Shown here one piece after another: positions 17,338 to 26,182 of a DNA stretch of 64,000 nucleotides (the stretch's first letter is position 1; each line of letters opens with the position of its first letter). Position numbers and translations under genes: made by a program. The stretch spans positions 87,514-151,513 of the forward strand of contig QBZD01000001.1 in the NCBI GenBank assembly GCA_003282485.1. Direction: 5' to 3'. The notes beneath the pieces were generated by a model. It searched no databases, had not been told where the DNA came from, and saw only the letters and a list, made by a program, of their open reading frames with translations. This DNA comes from Pelagibacteraceae bacterium AG-333-C14. Its GTDB lineage: Bacteria; Pseudomonadota; Alphaproteobacteria; Pelagibacterales; AG-422-B15.

Positions 17338-17571
17338 TTACTGTTTACTTTTTATTTTTAATAGATCTATAATATCACTTATCTTAATAATTTTTTCGAC
17401 TTCTTTCGGATTTATTTCAATATCAAATTCATTTTCAATTGCAACCATAAGGTTAATATGATTAAATGAATCCCAGTTTGGAATTTTTTTTAACTGCGTA
17501 CTTAATTGAAAATTTTTTAATTTACAATCAAAAGTTTCTTCCATTATAGATTTTAATCTTTTTTTATTCAT
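17338..17571 (-). CDS. Acyl carrier protein
   Basis: A 77-residue carrier protein. The phosphopantetheine attachment serine is Ser35 in NWDSFNHINL, a DS-motif variant often seen in stand-alone ACPs of FkbH-type systems. Four predicted helices and an acidic second half (VAIENEFDIEINPKEVEKI) match the ACP fold. It overlaps the AAC(3)-like gene upstream by eight bases, and that gene overlaps fkbH, so the three probably act together. By analogy with FkbH-associated ACPs, it would carry a small acyl group (glyceryl in the characterised polyketide cases); the actual group here is unknown. Confidence 0.88.
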   Translation of the reverse strand: MNKKRLKSIMEETFDCKLKNFQLSTQLKKIPNWDSFNHINLMVAIENEFDIEINPKEVEKIIKISDIIDLLKIKSKQ

Positions 17572-18418
17572 TAGTAACGAACTCTGATTTACTCATACTT
17601 TTAATTTCATCTTCTTTGATGTTATTAACCCAATATTTAATTTCTTCAACATTTTTAATATAAGCATATGGGTTATCATATAAAATATCATAGGTTTCAT
17701 TAACATATGATGAAATACTTGTAGCTTCTAAAGATAGTATTGGATTTTCTGAAGATAATATTTTCTTTTTATCTCTTAACCTTTTTTCAATCTGTTTATG
17801 ATCCCAAAGTGGCTCAATATTTTTCGGACGACAGTACATTATTTCCTCACATTCACTTACATAGTGACCTTTTGAGTAGAGTTTTCCTGAAAATCTCTTA
17901 AAATATCTATAAGGAACTCTTAATACTTCCTCTGCATGATGAAGAATTGAACATGATAGATGCCAATCGACTCCTAAGACCATAATTTTTGCTTTATTTT
18001 TAATCAACCACGACATAATGCTTTTATTGCCCCATGATGTCTGTATTTTTAAATTGGAAAGATCATTTTTTAACATACCATAAACTGTATAACTCTGCAT
18101 AGGTTGCGAAGTTCTTTGCATTTCTGGTCTAAGTATTGAACAATCTGATAAGGCGCCAGTGTCACTCTTGGTTAATTTTATATCAAAAATTTTATTCTTA
18201 GAAAATTCCATTGAATAACTTGGTAAGACTAGTGTTCTTTTATTTCCACATACATCTTGGAAAACATCTAGTATCATGTTTGCTGTATATTTTGCATCAG
18301 CCCCAAACTTATGAGCAAAAGATGATATTCCAGAATAAAGAATTATAACTTCATCATCCTCATCAATTAAGCTTAGTACGTTATCAACAAGATCTTGCTC
18401 AGTAAGTTTTGATTTCAT
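17564..18418 (-). CDS. AAC(3)-family acyltransferase, probably acting on an aminosugar
   Basis: A 284-residue member of the aminoglycoside 3-N-acetyltransferase (AAC(3)/YokD) fold. Family marks are ILYSGISSF near the N-terminus, TLVLPSYS (about 72), SDTGALSD, the RTSQPMQSY segment, and the catalytic-region motif SILHHAEEVLRVPYR (about 158-172). Context argues against antibiotic resistance: it overlaps fkbH by 20 bases and the ACP gene by eight, inside a glycan cluster. The likely role is transfer of the ACP-bound acyl group to an amine of a sugar. AAC(3)-fold enzymes are known mostly as acetyl-CoA users, so use of an ACP donor is inferred from gene order alone. Confidence 0.8.
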   Translation of the reverse strand: MKSKLTEQDLVDNVLSLIDEDDEVIILYSGISSFAHKFGADAKYTANMILDVFQDVCGNKRTLVLPSYSMEFSKNKIFDIKLTKSDTGALSDCSILRPEMQRTSQPMQSYTVYGMLKNDLSNLKIQTSWGNKSIMSWLIKNKAKIMVLGVDWHLSCSILHHAEEVLRVPYRYFKRFSGKLYSKGHYVSECEEIMYCRPKNIEPLWDHKQIEKRLRDKKKILSSENPILSLEATSISSYVNETYDILYDNPYAYIKNVEEIKYWVNNIKEDEIKSMSKSEFVTNE

Positions 18419-20120
18419 TAATTTGAATCTGCGTTTTAAATTTTTTAATATTTTTTCTATCTAAACTTAGAATATTTTTATTTTCTTTGAATGAAAAATT
18501 CTTAATTGTCTCTTGTAAATATTTATTTTTTTTTGTTTTTTTAAAATTAACTTCAATTTTATCAATTTTTTTCTTTTTAACCCAATCAGATAAATGATTA
18601 AATGCAGCTTCCTCAACCCCTCTGCCAAACACCCTACATGACATCACCCAATCTTGAATAACTAGAGAGCTCTTTGAGACACTTGCAATAATAACATAAA
18701 TAATACCTGACTCACCAAACTTATCTCTGAGATTACCACAAAATAGGTAATGATTATTTTTATTCAATAAGCTTAGAATGTCTGACCTCTTTGTTCTATT
18801 GTATGTAAAATTAAATTGGTTAGTTTTTTCAATTAATGAGTTTACCCTTTGTAAATTATTTTTAGAAATAGGAATAATATCTAATTTCATACTCAGTGAA
18901 TTTAAGTAATTATTTATATCAGTAAACTTATCTTTGCTTTTACTTCTTTTGATGTCTTGTCTGAACATTTTTACTCTTTTCTTATCCTCATGATTTGATT
19001 TCGTTATGTTAAAAAGGCCTGTTGATATTATAGATGGGACTCTTTTTTCAGCATCTTCATCAATATCAAGAACTATCATTTCGGGTATCAATTTTTTCAT
19101 TTGTTCTCTCTCAAATACAGAGTCATCTATGAAGCAGATATTTTCTAAGCTGATATTTAATTGATTAGCAATTTTTTTTATCGCTAAATGCTTTGGTTCC
19201 CAAGATATGTGCATTCCTAATATATCTTTACACTTCAGAATCATCTCTTTTCTTTTTCTAAATGCATTATTTACAGGTTCAAAATTATTTTTTGATACGG
19301 CAAATAAGGGTATTCCTAATTGGGATTGATCTTTAAGAAATCTTTGCATTTCAAGAAATGCTCTACCTAAACCATTTGGGTCTAATTCAATATTTTCATA
19401 GCCTAAATCTCCTATTATTCCACCCCAGATCGTATCATCCAAATCAAAAGCAATTGCTTTCACTTCATTCTTAATTGCAATTGAAATTATATTGCTAATC
19501 TCTATACCTACTCTATTAACTGAATCTGGATGACATGGAATTTTTGCTGTTGTCCAATATCTGGGGGCAAACCAGTTCAAATTATTTTTACTATTAATAA
19601 CATTTTCAGGTGAAAAAATGATTGCCTCTTTTGATACATCTTTAACAATTTTTGAGACTATATTTTTTCTCCATCTAACAAATGGTGAGTATGGATTATT
19701 TTCTGCACTTAATGTCTCAGGCAAAATTACTAAAACATTTTGACCATTATTTATAATGTTGTTTATGGCATTAATAGTATATTTATGATCAAATTTCTTT
19801 CTATATATTCCTCCTTCAGTGATTCCCATTGAAGATAACCATATTATCCACCAGTCTGTTGGTGTTTTTGATTTAAAAGCTTCTGATTGCCAGTTATTAT
19901 ATTGAAGAGATTCAACTTGAATTTTTTTTTTCTGCAAACCAAAAAATAAATTCAAAGCAGGTTTGATAAAATCAATGTTGCAGTTGCCGCCAACTTTAAT
20001 TCTGAGCGATATATTATTTATTTTTTCTTTAGTAAGAGTTTTCTCTACAAGCTTTTGCCTCACAACTGTATCTTTATAAGATAAAAATCTTAGCTCACTA
20101 AAGACATCTATTTTTTTCAT
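18399..20120 (-). CDS. FkbH-like HAD-family protein
   Basis: A 573-residue protein of the FkbH family. Residues ~1-200 form an N-terminal region containing a GxGGNCNID stretch, found in FkbH-like proteins. The HAD domain starts at AFDLDDTIWGG (about 224-234), with the KNN motif in AVSKNNFEPV and FIDDSVFERE as motif III. The C-terminal ~190 residues (NQFNFTYNRT, QDWVMSCRVFGRGVEEA) form the GNAT-like domain of the family. Characterised FkbH proteins dephosphorylate 1,3-bisphosphoglycerate and load the glyceryl group on an ACP. The ACP gene two genes downstream fits this. Here it is likely the loader for an acyl decoration of a sugar, not for a polyketide, since no ketosynthase is present. Confidence 0.88.
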   Translation of the reverse strand: MKKIDVFSELRFLSYKDTVVRQKLVEKTLTKEKINNISLRIKVGGNCNIDFIKPALNLFFGLQKKKIQVESLQYNNWQSEAFKSKTPTDWWIIWLSSMGITEGGIYRKKFDHKYTINAINNIINNGQNVLVILPETLSAENNPYSPFVRWRKNIVSKIVKDVSKEAIIFSPENVINSKNNLNWFAPRYWTTAKIPCHPDSVNRVGIEISNIISIAIKNEVKAIAFDLDDTIWGGIIGDLGYENIELDPNGLGRAFLEMQRFLKDQSQLGIPLFAVSKNNFEPVNNAFRKRKEMILKCKDILGMHISWEPKHLAIKKIANQLNISLENICFIDDSVFEREQMKKLIPEMIVLDIDEDAEKRVPSIISTGLFNITKSNHEDKKRVKMFRQDIKRSKSKDKFTDINNYLNSLSMKLDIIPISKNNLQRVNSLIEKTNQFNFTYNRTKRSDILSLLNKNNHYLFCGNLRDKFGESGIIYVIIASVSKSSLVIQDWVMSCRVFGRGVEEAAFNHLSDWVKKKKIDKIEVNFKKTKKNKYLQETIKNFSFKENKNILSLDRKNIKKFKTQIQINEIKTY

Positions 20121-20212
20121 ATGGCATTAAATCTTAGTCTTAAATATTAATTATTAATACTATTATAAATAGTTTTATAGATTTATACAAAAATTCAATA
20201 TAAATATTACTT

Positions 20213-21019
20213 ATGATTGAAATCATTTGTGATGAAGATAATTTTTTTTCCTTTCAAAGGCGTAATGTTTTAAGTAAGTTAAACGCTAGGCAATTAAAAG
20301 TTTATAATCAGATTAATAAGTATCTCGAAGAGTACCTGAAATTTTATGATATTAGGCCCAAAAAAGTAATCAGCCTATACAAGAATTTCTTAAAATCTTA
20401 CTCATCAGACTGTAAAAAATTTATTGAAACTAATTGTTATCCTGTACAATTAATAGATGAAATTAATACATTAGATAGAATAGAGTATGATGTTACTTTA
20501 ATTATTTCTTGCTTATTATCATTTCATAGATTCACAATTATCGATGAAATAACTAATCATAAATATATCTCTGAATCGTCACTATTTATTGGTATAGGTC
20601 CAGGACTAGAAATTTTTTTATTAAAAGATAGATTTGAAAAGTTCGAAGCATACGACACAGAAATAAGTAATTTCATAAAAAATAAATTTAATAAAAATAT
20701 CTATGAAAAAAAATTTTCCTATAAGAAAAAATTATACAAAAATATATTTGCAATTGAAATAATAGAACATCTTGAAAAGCCATATGAATTACTTAGTGAA
20801 TTATTTAATTCATTGGATAAAGATGGCATAATTACATTAACAACAGCAAAAAATATTCCTCAATTTGACCATTTATATAATTTTGAAAATGAGAATGATT
20901 TTTTACAAAATATTGAAAAAATTGGATTAAAAGTGGTATATAAAAAAATTATTGATCATCAAAGCTTAGTAAAAGAATTAAATGCCAATAATGTATTTTA
21001 TAGATTAAAAAAAATATAA
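20213..21019 (+). CDS. Class I SAM-dependent methyltransferase-like protein
   Basis: A 268-residue protein. The second half has a class I methyltransferase layout: SLFIGIGPGLEIFLL (about 122-136) as the SAM loop, EAYDTE as the acidic strand-2 end, AIEIIEHLEKPYELL (about 180) as motif post-II, and DGIITLTT. The first ~115 residues are an extra helical domain I cannot assign. The GIGPG loop deviates from the usual GxGxG, so catalytic competence is not certain. It heads a plus-strand run and is divergent from fkbH with 92 bases between; the next gene starts two bases after its stop. The substrate is unknown; a sugar or an acyl intermediate are both possible. Confidence 0.68.
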   Translation: MIEIICDEDNFFSFQRRNVLSKLNARQLKVYNQINKYLEEYLKFYDIRPKKVISLYKNFLKSYSSDCKKFIETNCYPVQLIDEINTLDRIEYDVTLIISCLLSFHRFTIIDEITNHKYISESSLFIGIGPGLEIFLLKDRFEKFEAYDTEISNFIKNKFNKNIYEKKFSYKKKLYKNIFAIEIIEHLEKPYELLSELFNSLDKDGIITLTTAKNIPQFDHLYNFENENDFLQNIEKIGLKVVYKKIIDHQSLVKELNANNVFYRLKKI

Positions 21020-21020
21020 A

Positions 21021-22076
21021 ATGAATAAAGTAAGTAAAATAGAAAAAAGATTTATTTTAGCACCTATGACAAGGTGTATATCAAAAATAAATGGGTGTCC
21101 CTCAAAGCAATTAGGAAAATTTTATGTAGATCAAGTTAAAAATGGGTTAACTACTATAATTACGGAGTCATGTGCGGTTAATGGAGAAGATGCCAGAGGA
21201 TATCTAAATGGAAGTCAATTTTTCAATGACCAACACGCAAAATCATGGGCTCCAATCATTAACCAAGTACATAAGCATGGGGGAAAGATTTTTATACAAT
21301 TATTCCATTCCGGTCGTTTAACGGTAAAGAAAATTACAAATTGTAATCCTATTTCTGCATCTGCATTAGAGCCTAGTGAGGTGCCCTCATTCTGGAGGCC
21401 ATTATTTGATCAAAAAATAGTTCATTTTCAAACCATGACTAAATTTGAAAAACCAAAAAAAGTGTCCTTAGGAAAAATAAGAAAAATAATAAATCAATTT
21501 AGAAGATCTAGTGAACTTGCAAAAAATGTAGGTTTTGATGGTGTAGAAATTCATGGCGCTCATGGCTACCTAGTTCATTCATTTTCTACTTTTGATGCAA
21601 ATCAGAGAAAAGATATTTACAATTCTAAAAGTAATCTTTTTTCTAGTGAATTAATTGAGGAATGTAAAAGTGTTTTGGGTAAAACACTATTAAGCTACCG
21701 TATCTCGTTACATACGGTTGACAATCCTTATGCAAAATATTCTAAAGATATTTATAATATACCTTCATTAATTAAAGCCTTAGACAAGGCAGGAGTAGAT
21801 ATCTTTCATTGCTCAGAAGTAAAAGCAGGAGAAAATATGTTTGGCTCAAATGAGTCACTCTTAGAATTAGTAAGAAAAAATACGAAGAAAAAAATAATTA
21901 CTTGTGGGGGAATTGACACACTTGAAAAAATAAAAAGACTTGACAAAAAAGGTGCTGATTATTTTGCTTTTGGAAGATCAGCTTTATCAAATCGAGACCT
22001 AGTGAAAAAAATAATATCTAAGAAAAGACTGATCAAATTTGAATATGAAAAACACTTTTATGAAACAAGAAATTAA
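21021..22076 (+). CDS. Old Yellow Enzyme family NADH:flavin oxidoreductase
   Basis: A 351-residue FMN-dependent TIM barrel. Family marks are ILAPMTRC (about 13-20), TESCAVNGEDARGY (about 50), IFIQLFHSGR (about 89-98), the active-site VEIHGAHGYLVHSF (about 178-191), and the phosphate-binding CGGIDT and FAFGRSALSNRDLV near the C-terminus. OYE enzymes reduce activated C=C bonds. A single-domain protein of this size is the classical ene-reductase, not the longer 2,4-dienoyl-CoA reductase. It is followed, with a 38-base overlap, by a MaoC hydratase; a reductase and hydratase side by side point to handling of an alpha,beta-unsaturated acyl or sugar intermediate. Confidence 0.87.
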   Translation: MNKVSKIEKRFILAPMTRCISKINGCPSKQLGKFYVDQVKNGLTTIITESCAVNGEDARGYLNGSQFFNDQHAKSWAPIINQVHKHGGKIFIQLFHSGRLTVKKITNCNPISASALEPSEVPSFWRPLFDQKIVHFQTMTKFEKPKKVSLGKIRKIINQFRRSSELAKNVGFDGVEIHGAHGYLVHSFSTFDANQRKDIYNSKSNLFSSELIEECKSVLGKTLLSYRISLHTVDNPYAKYSKDIYNIPSLIKALDKAGVDIFHCSEVKAGENMFGSNESLLELVRKNTKKKIITCGGIDTLEKIKRLDKKGADYFAFGRSALSNRDLVKKIISKKRLIKFEYEKHFYETRN

Positions 22077-22461
22077 GAAAAATAACGTAGAAAAAAACTT
22101 TAGAATAACTAAAGAACATGTAGCTAAATTTAACAGCATAACAAGAGATAGTCACCCACTGCATAAGGAATTAACCTTTTCTAAATCTAAAAACTTCTCC
22201 AATATCGTTATAAATGGAATGTTTATTTCATCATTATGCATTGGATTAATAATGAATAAAATGTTTAGTAAAAACTTCATTCTTGCATCTCAAAAATTTA
22301 GCTATCATAAACCTATACTTATTAATACAAATTTTAAGATATCAGCTAGGATATTAAATTTTTATACACGACATAAATTTTGTGAAGTCGAGGTCAAGGT
22401 ATATTGTAATAAAATAGTTTATTGTTCTGGCAATATAAAAATATCATATTTGAAAAACTAA
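22039..22461 (+). CDS. MaoC-like (R)-enoyl hydratase/dehydratase
   Basis: A 140-residue hot-dog-fold protein of the MaoC family. The hydratase signature is ITRDSHPLHKE (about 36-46), with the Asp and His that hydrate or dehydrate 3-hydroxyacyl thioesters in place (the Asn of the usual DxNPxH is His here). VINGMFISSLCIGLI and SYHKPILINTNFKISARI match the following helix and strands. The ATG at 22039 lies inside the previous gene; ATGs at 22045 and 22060 are also possible starts. Such proteins act on CoA or ACP thioesters, so a partner ACP (17.4 kb, same cluster) is a reasonable but unproven donor. Confidence 0.82.
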   Translation: MNMKNTFMKQEIKKNNVEKNFRITKEHVAKFNSITRDSHPLHKELTFSKSKNFSNIVINGMFISSLCIGLIMNKMFSKNFILASQKFSYHKPILINTNFKISARILNFYTRHKFCEVEVKVYCNKIVYCSGNIKISYLKN

Positions 22462-22524
22462 AAATTTTATTTAATCATAGACCTATATAATATATACATT
22501 ATATAAAAATAATTTAAGAATCGA

Positions 22525-23283
22525 ATGGATATTGAAGTTATAAAAAAATTAAAAAAAGACTATCATGAAAATGGATATACAATCGTTAGAGGCTTAGTAA
22601 GCAAAGCTCATATAAATGATGCAAAAGAAGATTTAAATAAAGAGATAAGTAAGCTAGTCAAAAATAAAAAACTAAGATCCAGAGATATCAATTATACGAA
22701 CGACCAAATAAATTCAATTCATTCTATGAGTGGATGGTCATGGACTAAGAAATTACAAAAAAATAAAAAACTGATAAAAATAGTTTCCCATTTAATAAAA
22801 GGTAAATTAGAAAATTATGGAGCTGAACTTTTCGCAAAACCAGCAAATGTAGGTCTCCCGGCCCCACTTCATCAAGATAATTACTTTTGGTGTCTAAAAA
22901 ATAATGAAGCACTTACTGTATGGATTGCTCTAGATAAAGCGAATGATAAAAATGGAGGAGTTTTTTATTTTCAAAAATCGCATAAACTTGGACTTCTAGA
23001 GCATGTCCAGTCATTCGCCCCAGGGACTTCTCAAAAAATTAAATACCCTGATGGATTAAATATTTTTAAAAAGTATTCACCTTCATTAAATCCAGGGGAT
23101 TGTATTATTCATAATAGCTATGTAGTACATGGTAGCGATAAAAATATCAGCAATAGCCCAAGAGTTGGCTGGACATTAAGATTTAAGGCAAAAGACAATA
23201 AAATTGACCCTATGCGAAAAAAACAATATGAAAAAGAATTAGTATTTCAAATTAAAATGAGAAAAAAAAGTGCCAGGATATGA
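22525..23283 (+). CDS. Phytanoyl-CoA dioxygenase (PhyH) family oxygenase
   Basis: A 252-residue Fe(II)/2-oxoglutarate dioxygenase. The facial triad is visible as HQD in APLHQDNYFW (about 114) and the distal His in YVVHGSDKN (about 197), with a 2-oxoglutarate-binding Arg in SPRVGWTLRF (about 210). The N-terminal YHENGYTIVRGL (about 12-23) is also typical of PhyH proteins. Family members hydroxylate lipids, amino acids, sugars and natural products, so the substrate cannot be named. Its 3' end overlaps the GTG start of the following aminotransferase by 14 bases, which ties it to amino-sugar synthesis. Confidence 0.85.
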   Translation: MDIEVIKKLKKDYHENGYTIVRGLVSKAHINDAKEDLNKEISKLVKNKKLRSRDINYTNDQINSIHSMSGWSWTKKLQKNKKLIKIVSHLIKGKLENYGAELFAKPANVGLPAPLHQDNYFWCLKNNEALTVWIALDKANDKNGGVFYFQKSHKLGLLEHVQSFAPGTSQKIKYPDGLNIFKKYSPSLNPGDCIIHNSYVVHGSDKNISNSPRVGWTLRFKAKDNKIDPMRKKQYEKELVFQIKMRKKSARI

Positions 23284-24439
23284 ACTAATTGGCAAGGAAG
23301 AGCAAAAAGAAATTGACTCTATCTTTAAGAATGGAAATGGCGTGCTATTTCGACACGGTTTTGAGAATATCAGGAATAATTCAAACAAAGTTTTAGAATT
23401 TGAACGTAACTTCGCAAAACTAGTTGGTTCTAAATATGCCCTTGCAGTCACATCAGGTACCGCTGCTTTAAGAGTAGCCTTGGCATCACTAAATATTAAA
23501 AAAGGCGATGAGGTAATTACTCAAGCATTCACATTTGTTGCCACTGTAGAAAGTATTGTTGAGTCAGGAGCTACCCCAGTTTGTACAGAAATTGATAAAA
23601 CATTAAATATGGATCCAGATGATCTCTTAAAGAAAATAAATAAAAAAACTAAAGCGGTTATAGCTGTACATATGCTTGGTGTACCGGCACGTTTAGACAA
23701 AATTAAAAAAATATGCAAAAAACAAAATATCCCTCTTATTGAAGACACTGCATGGGGTTGTGGAGGTTCATACAAAAATAAATTCTTAGGAACCTGGGGG
23801 GAAATTGGAGCATACAGTTTTGATTTTGCAAAGACACTTACAACCGGTGAAGGAGGTATGTTAGTTTTTAAAGATAAAAATACATTTCTAAATGCTAAGG
23901 CCTGGCATGATCATGGACATGAAAATAATCCAAAGTACCCAAGATGGCTTGACACTAGAAGAAGTAGTGGATTTAATTTTCGTATGTCTGAATTACAAGG
24001 AGCAGTAGGAATAGCTCAACTAAAGAAACTTAAGAAGATTATTAAACTACAAAATAGAAATATGGAAAAAATTAAAAGAAAGTTATCCTTAATTAGAAAT
24101 ATAGAATTCCGTGAAATAATTGCAGGATCAAATGAGACAGCTGATGCTCTCATTTTTTTTGTGAAAAATAAGAAAACAGCAATCTTGTGCCGAGAAGAAT
24201 TACTCAAACAAGGAGTTGGAACAAAAATTTTACCTGAAGCCTACACTTGGCATTTCGCAGGTACTTGGAAACATATACCTAGTCTATGGTCTAATTTTAA
24301 AAATAAAATAAATGCTTTCCCTAAATCGATTAGACTATTGGAAGCATCAGTCTCAATTCCAATAAATATTCATATGGAAAACGATATTCCTGAAAAAATC
24401 TATCAAGCAATAAGTAAAGTAATATTAAAAAATAATTAG
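23270..24439 (+). CDS. DegT/DnrJ/EryC1/StrS family sugar aminotransferase
   Basis: A 389-residue PLP-dependent aminotransferase acting on nucleotide-linked keto sugars. The substrate/PLP regions read TSGTAALRVALASL (about 61-74), QAFTFVATVES, IPLIEDTAW (about 154) and YSFDFAKTLTTGEGGML, with Lys188 as the Schiff-base lysine. In the usual EDxAQ motif the Gln is Trp here, a variant worth noting. The start is GTG at 23270, inside the PhyH gene; no ATG fits upstream and the next Met is far into the fold. The next gene (GT2) begins two bases after its stop. The amino-sugar product is unknown. Confidence 0.88.
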   Translation: MPGYELIGKEEQKEIDSIFKNGNGVLFRHGFENIRNNSNKVLEFERNFAKLVGSKYALAVTSGTAALRVALASLNIKKGDEVITQAFTFVATVESIVESGATPVCTEIDKTLNMDPDDLLKKINKKTKAVIAVHMLGVPARLDKIKKICKKQNIPLIEDTAWGCGGSYKNKFLGTWGEIGAYSFDFAKTLTTGEGGMLVFKDKNTFLNAKAWHDHGHENNPKYPRWLDTRRSSGFNFRMSELQGAVGIAQLKKLKKIIKLQNRNMEKIKRKLSLIRNIEFREIIAGSNETADALIFFVKNKKTAILCREELLKQGVGTKILPEAYTWHFAGTWKHIPSLWSNFKNKINAFPKSIRLLEASVSIPINIHMENDIPEKIYQAISKVILKNN

Positions 24440-24440
24440 A

Positions 24441-25085
24441 ATGCTTATTTCAGTTATTATACCAGTTTTAAATCAAGAGAAATTTATTGGCAGATGCTTA
24501 AGATCAATTCTACAACAAACTCTTGATAGAAATTTTTATGAAATATTAGTAATTAATGATGGAAGTACAGATAAAACAAGTTATGCGCTAGAATTATTTG
24601 GCAAGGAGATTACAGTAATCAATAATAAGAAAAATATTGGCTTACCTGCTTCAGTAAATAAAGGAATAAAAAAATCAAAGGGAAAATATATAATAAGATT
24701 AGACTCAGACGACTACGTTAATGAAAATTTTTTAAATATATTATTTGTTTATATAACATCAAATCAAGCAGATGCTGTAAGCTGCGATTATTTAGTTGTT
24801 GATGATAATGAAAATGTAATAAAAAAAGAAAACTGCTTGAGAAAACCTATAGGATGCGGCATTTTATTCCAAAAGGCACATCTAGAAAATATTGGTCTGT
24901 ATGATAATAAATTTTTATATCAAGAAGATAAAGAATTAAGATTAAGATTTGAAAAGAAATATAAAATTAGCAGATTAAATCTTCCTCTTTACAGATATAG
25001 AATGCATACAAGTAATATGACTAAAAATAAAAATAAAATGAAAGATTATCAAAAAAAATTATTAATCAAGCATAAATCGAACTAA
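24441..25085 (+). CDS. Family 2 glycosyltransferase
   Basis: A short (214-residue) GT-A enzyme. It begins with the classical ISVIIPVLNQEKFIGRCL, then LVINDGSTD (about 33-41), IGLPASVNKGIKKSKG, and the metal-binding RLDSDDYVN (about 82-90) with a DxDD motif. YQEDKELRLRFEKKY carries the ED motif typical of the catalytic base region. It ends shortly after the core fold, with no membrane segment. It is the only unambiguous GT2 in the window. Flanking genes make activated amino sugars and a nonulosonate, so one of these is a plausible donor. Confidence 0.9.
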   Translation: MLISVIIPVLNQEKFIGRCLRSILQQTLDRNFYEILVINDGSTDKTSYALELFGKEITVINNKKNIGLPASVNKGIKKSKGKYIIRLDSDDYVNENFLNILFVYITSNQADAVSCDYLVVDDNENVIKKENCLRKPIGCGILFQKAHLENIGLYDNKFLYQEDKELRLRFEKKYKISRLNLPLYRYRMHTSNMTKNKNKMKDYQKKLLIKHKSN

Positions 25086-25108
25086 CATTATTGATATATA
25101 AATTAAAA

Positions 25109-26170
25109 ATGAATTCAATAAAACTTGGAAAGAGAGTTATAGATAACAACAGTGAACCCTATATTATTGCTGAAGTTGGGGTTAACCATGAAGGATCTTT
25201 TGAGCAGGCATTAGAGTTAATAAATTTAGCAAAAGAGGGTGGCGCAGATGCTGTAAAATTTCAATCCTATAAAGCAGAAACTTTGGCATCAAAAAATTCT
25301 CCCGCTTATTGGGACACAGAAGAAGAGAAAACTACATCTCAGTTCAATTTGTTTAAAAAATATGACAATTTTAATTTTGATGACTATGAATCACTAGCAA
25401 AACATTGTAAGAAAATAGATATTGATTTTGTTTCTACTCCTTTTGATAAAGAGTCAGTCGAATATTTAGATAAATTAGTTCCGTACTATAAAATTGCTTC
25501 TGCAGATATTAATTGTATTCCATTATTAAGGTTAGTTGGTAATAAAAAGAAGCCTGTTATTATATCAACAGGATGTGCAAGTATAGATGAAATAAAATTA
25601 GCTAAAAAAACATTACAAGATGCTGGAGCGCCTAATGTGATAATTTTACATTGCATACTTAATTACCCAACAAATATAAAAAATGCAAACCTATCAATGA
25701 TTACAGATTTAAAACAAACCTTTACCGAAAATATTATTGGTTATTCAGATCACACTCATCCAGATGAAGGTATGATTACTCTTTCTACTGCTTACTTATT
25801 AGGAGCCGTAATAATTGAGAAACACTTTACAAATAATAAAAAACTTCCAGGAAACGATCATTACCATTCAATGGATATCAATGACTTAAAAATTTTTAGA
25901 AAAAGCTCTAATAAGATTAAACAATTGAAGGGCTCAATTTTCACGAAACAGCCTATCAAGGAGGAGGAGAAATCTAGAACAAACGCCAGAAGAAGTATAT
26001 TTTTAAAAAGTAATTTAAATGCTGGAGATATAATAAAAGAAGAAGATATAACATTTCTTCGACCAGGTTTTGGTATCACAGTTGATAATTGGGATAAAAT
26101 CGTTGGCAAAAAAATAAATTCAGATAGTAAATCAGGATATATGCTAAAATGGTCAGATATTAATGAATAA
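25109..26170 (+). CDS. neuB: Nonulosonic acid synthase (NeuB family), copy 2
   Basis: A second NeuB-type synthase, 353 residues from the ATG at 25109. A TTG at 25091 in the same frame would add six residues with no family match, so the ATG is preferred. The barrel shows YIIAEVGVNHEGSFEQALEL, AVKFQSYKAE, STPFDKESV, YKIASADINCIPLLR, YSDHT, IIEKHFT and PGNDHYHSMD. The SAF domain follows from about residue 285 (RRSIFLKSNLNAGD), ending with the FLRPGFGI motif. It is closer in feel to LegI/PseI-type synthases (PGNDH) than copy 1, which has GPDAWFSLD at that position. The two copies therefore probably make different nonulosonates. Confidence 0.9.
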   Translation: MNSIKLGKRVIDNNSEPYIIAEVGVNHEGSFEQALELINLAKEGGADAVKFQSYKAETLASKNSPAYWDTEEEKTTSQFNLFKKYDNFNFDDYESLAKHCKKIDIDFVSTPFDKESVEYLDKLVPYYKIASADINCIPLLRLVGNKKKPVIISTGCASIDEIKLAKKTLQDAGAPNVIILHCILNYPTNIKNANLSMITDLKQTFTENIIGYSDHTHPDEGMITLSTAYLLGAVIIEKHFTNNKKLPGNDHYHSMDINDLKIFRKSSNKIKQLKGSIFTKQPIKEEEKSRTNARRSIFLKSNLNAGDIIKEEDITFLRPGFGITVDNWDKIVGKKINSDSKSGYMLKWSDINE

Positions 26171-26182
26171 AAATAACACTAA

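Noticed and set aside
17564-18418. AAC(3)-like gene as an aminoglycoside resistance determinant
   Set aside because: It overlaps fkbH and an ACP gene inside a glycan cluster; a biosynthetic acyltransferase role fits better.
25091-25108. TTG start for NeuB copy 2
   Set aside because: The six extra residues have no family match, and an ATG at 25109 gives the usual N-terminus.
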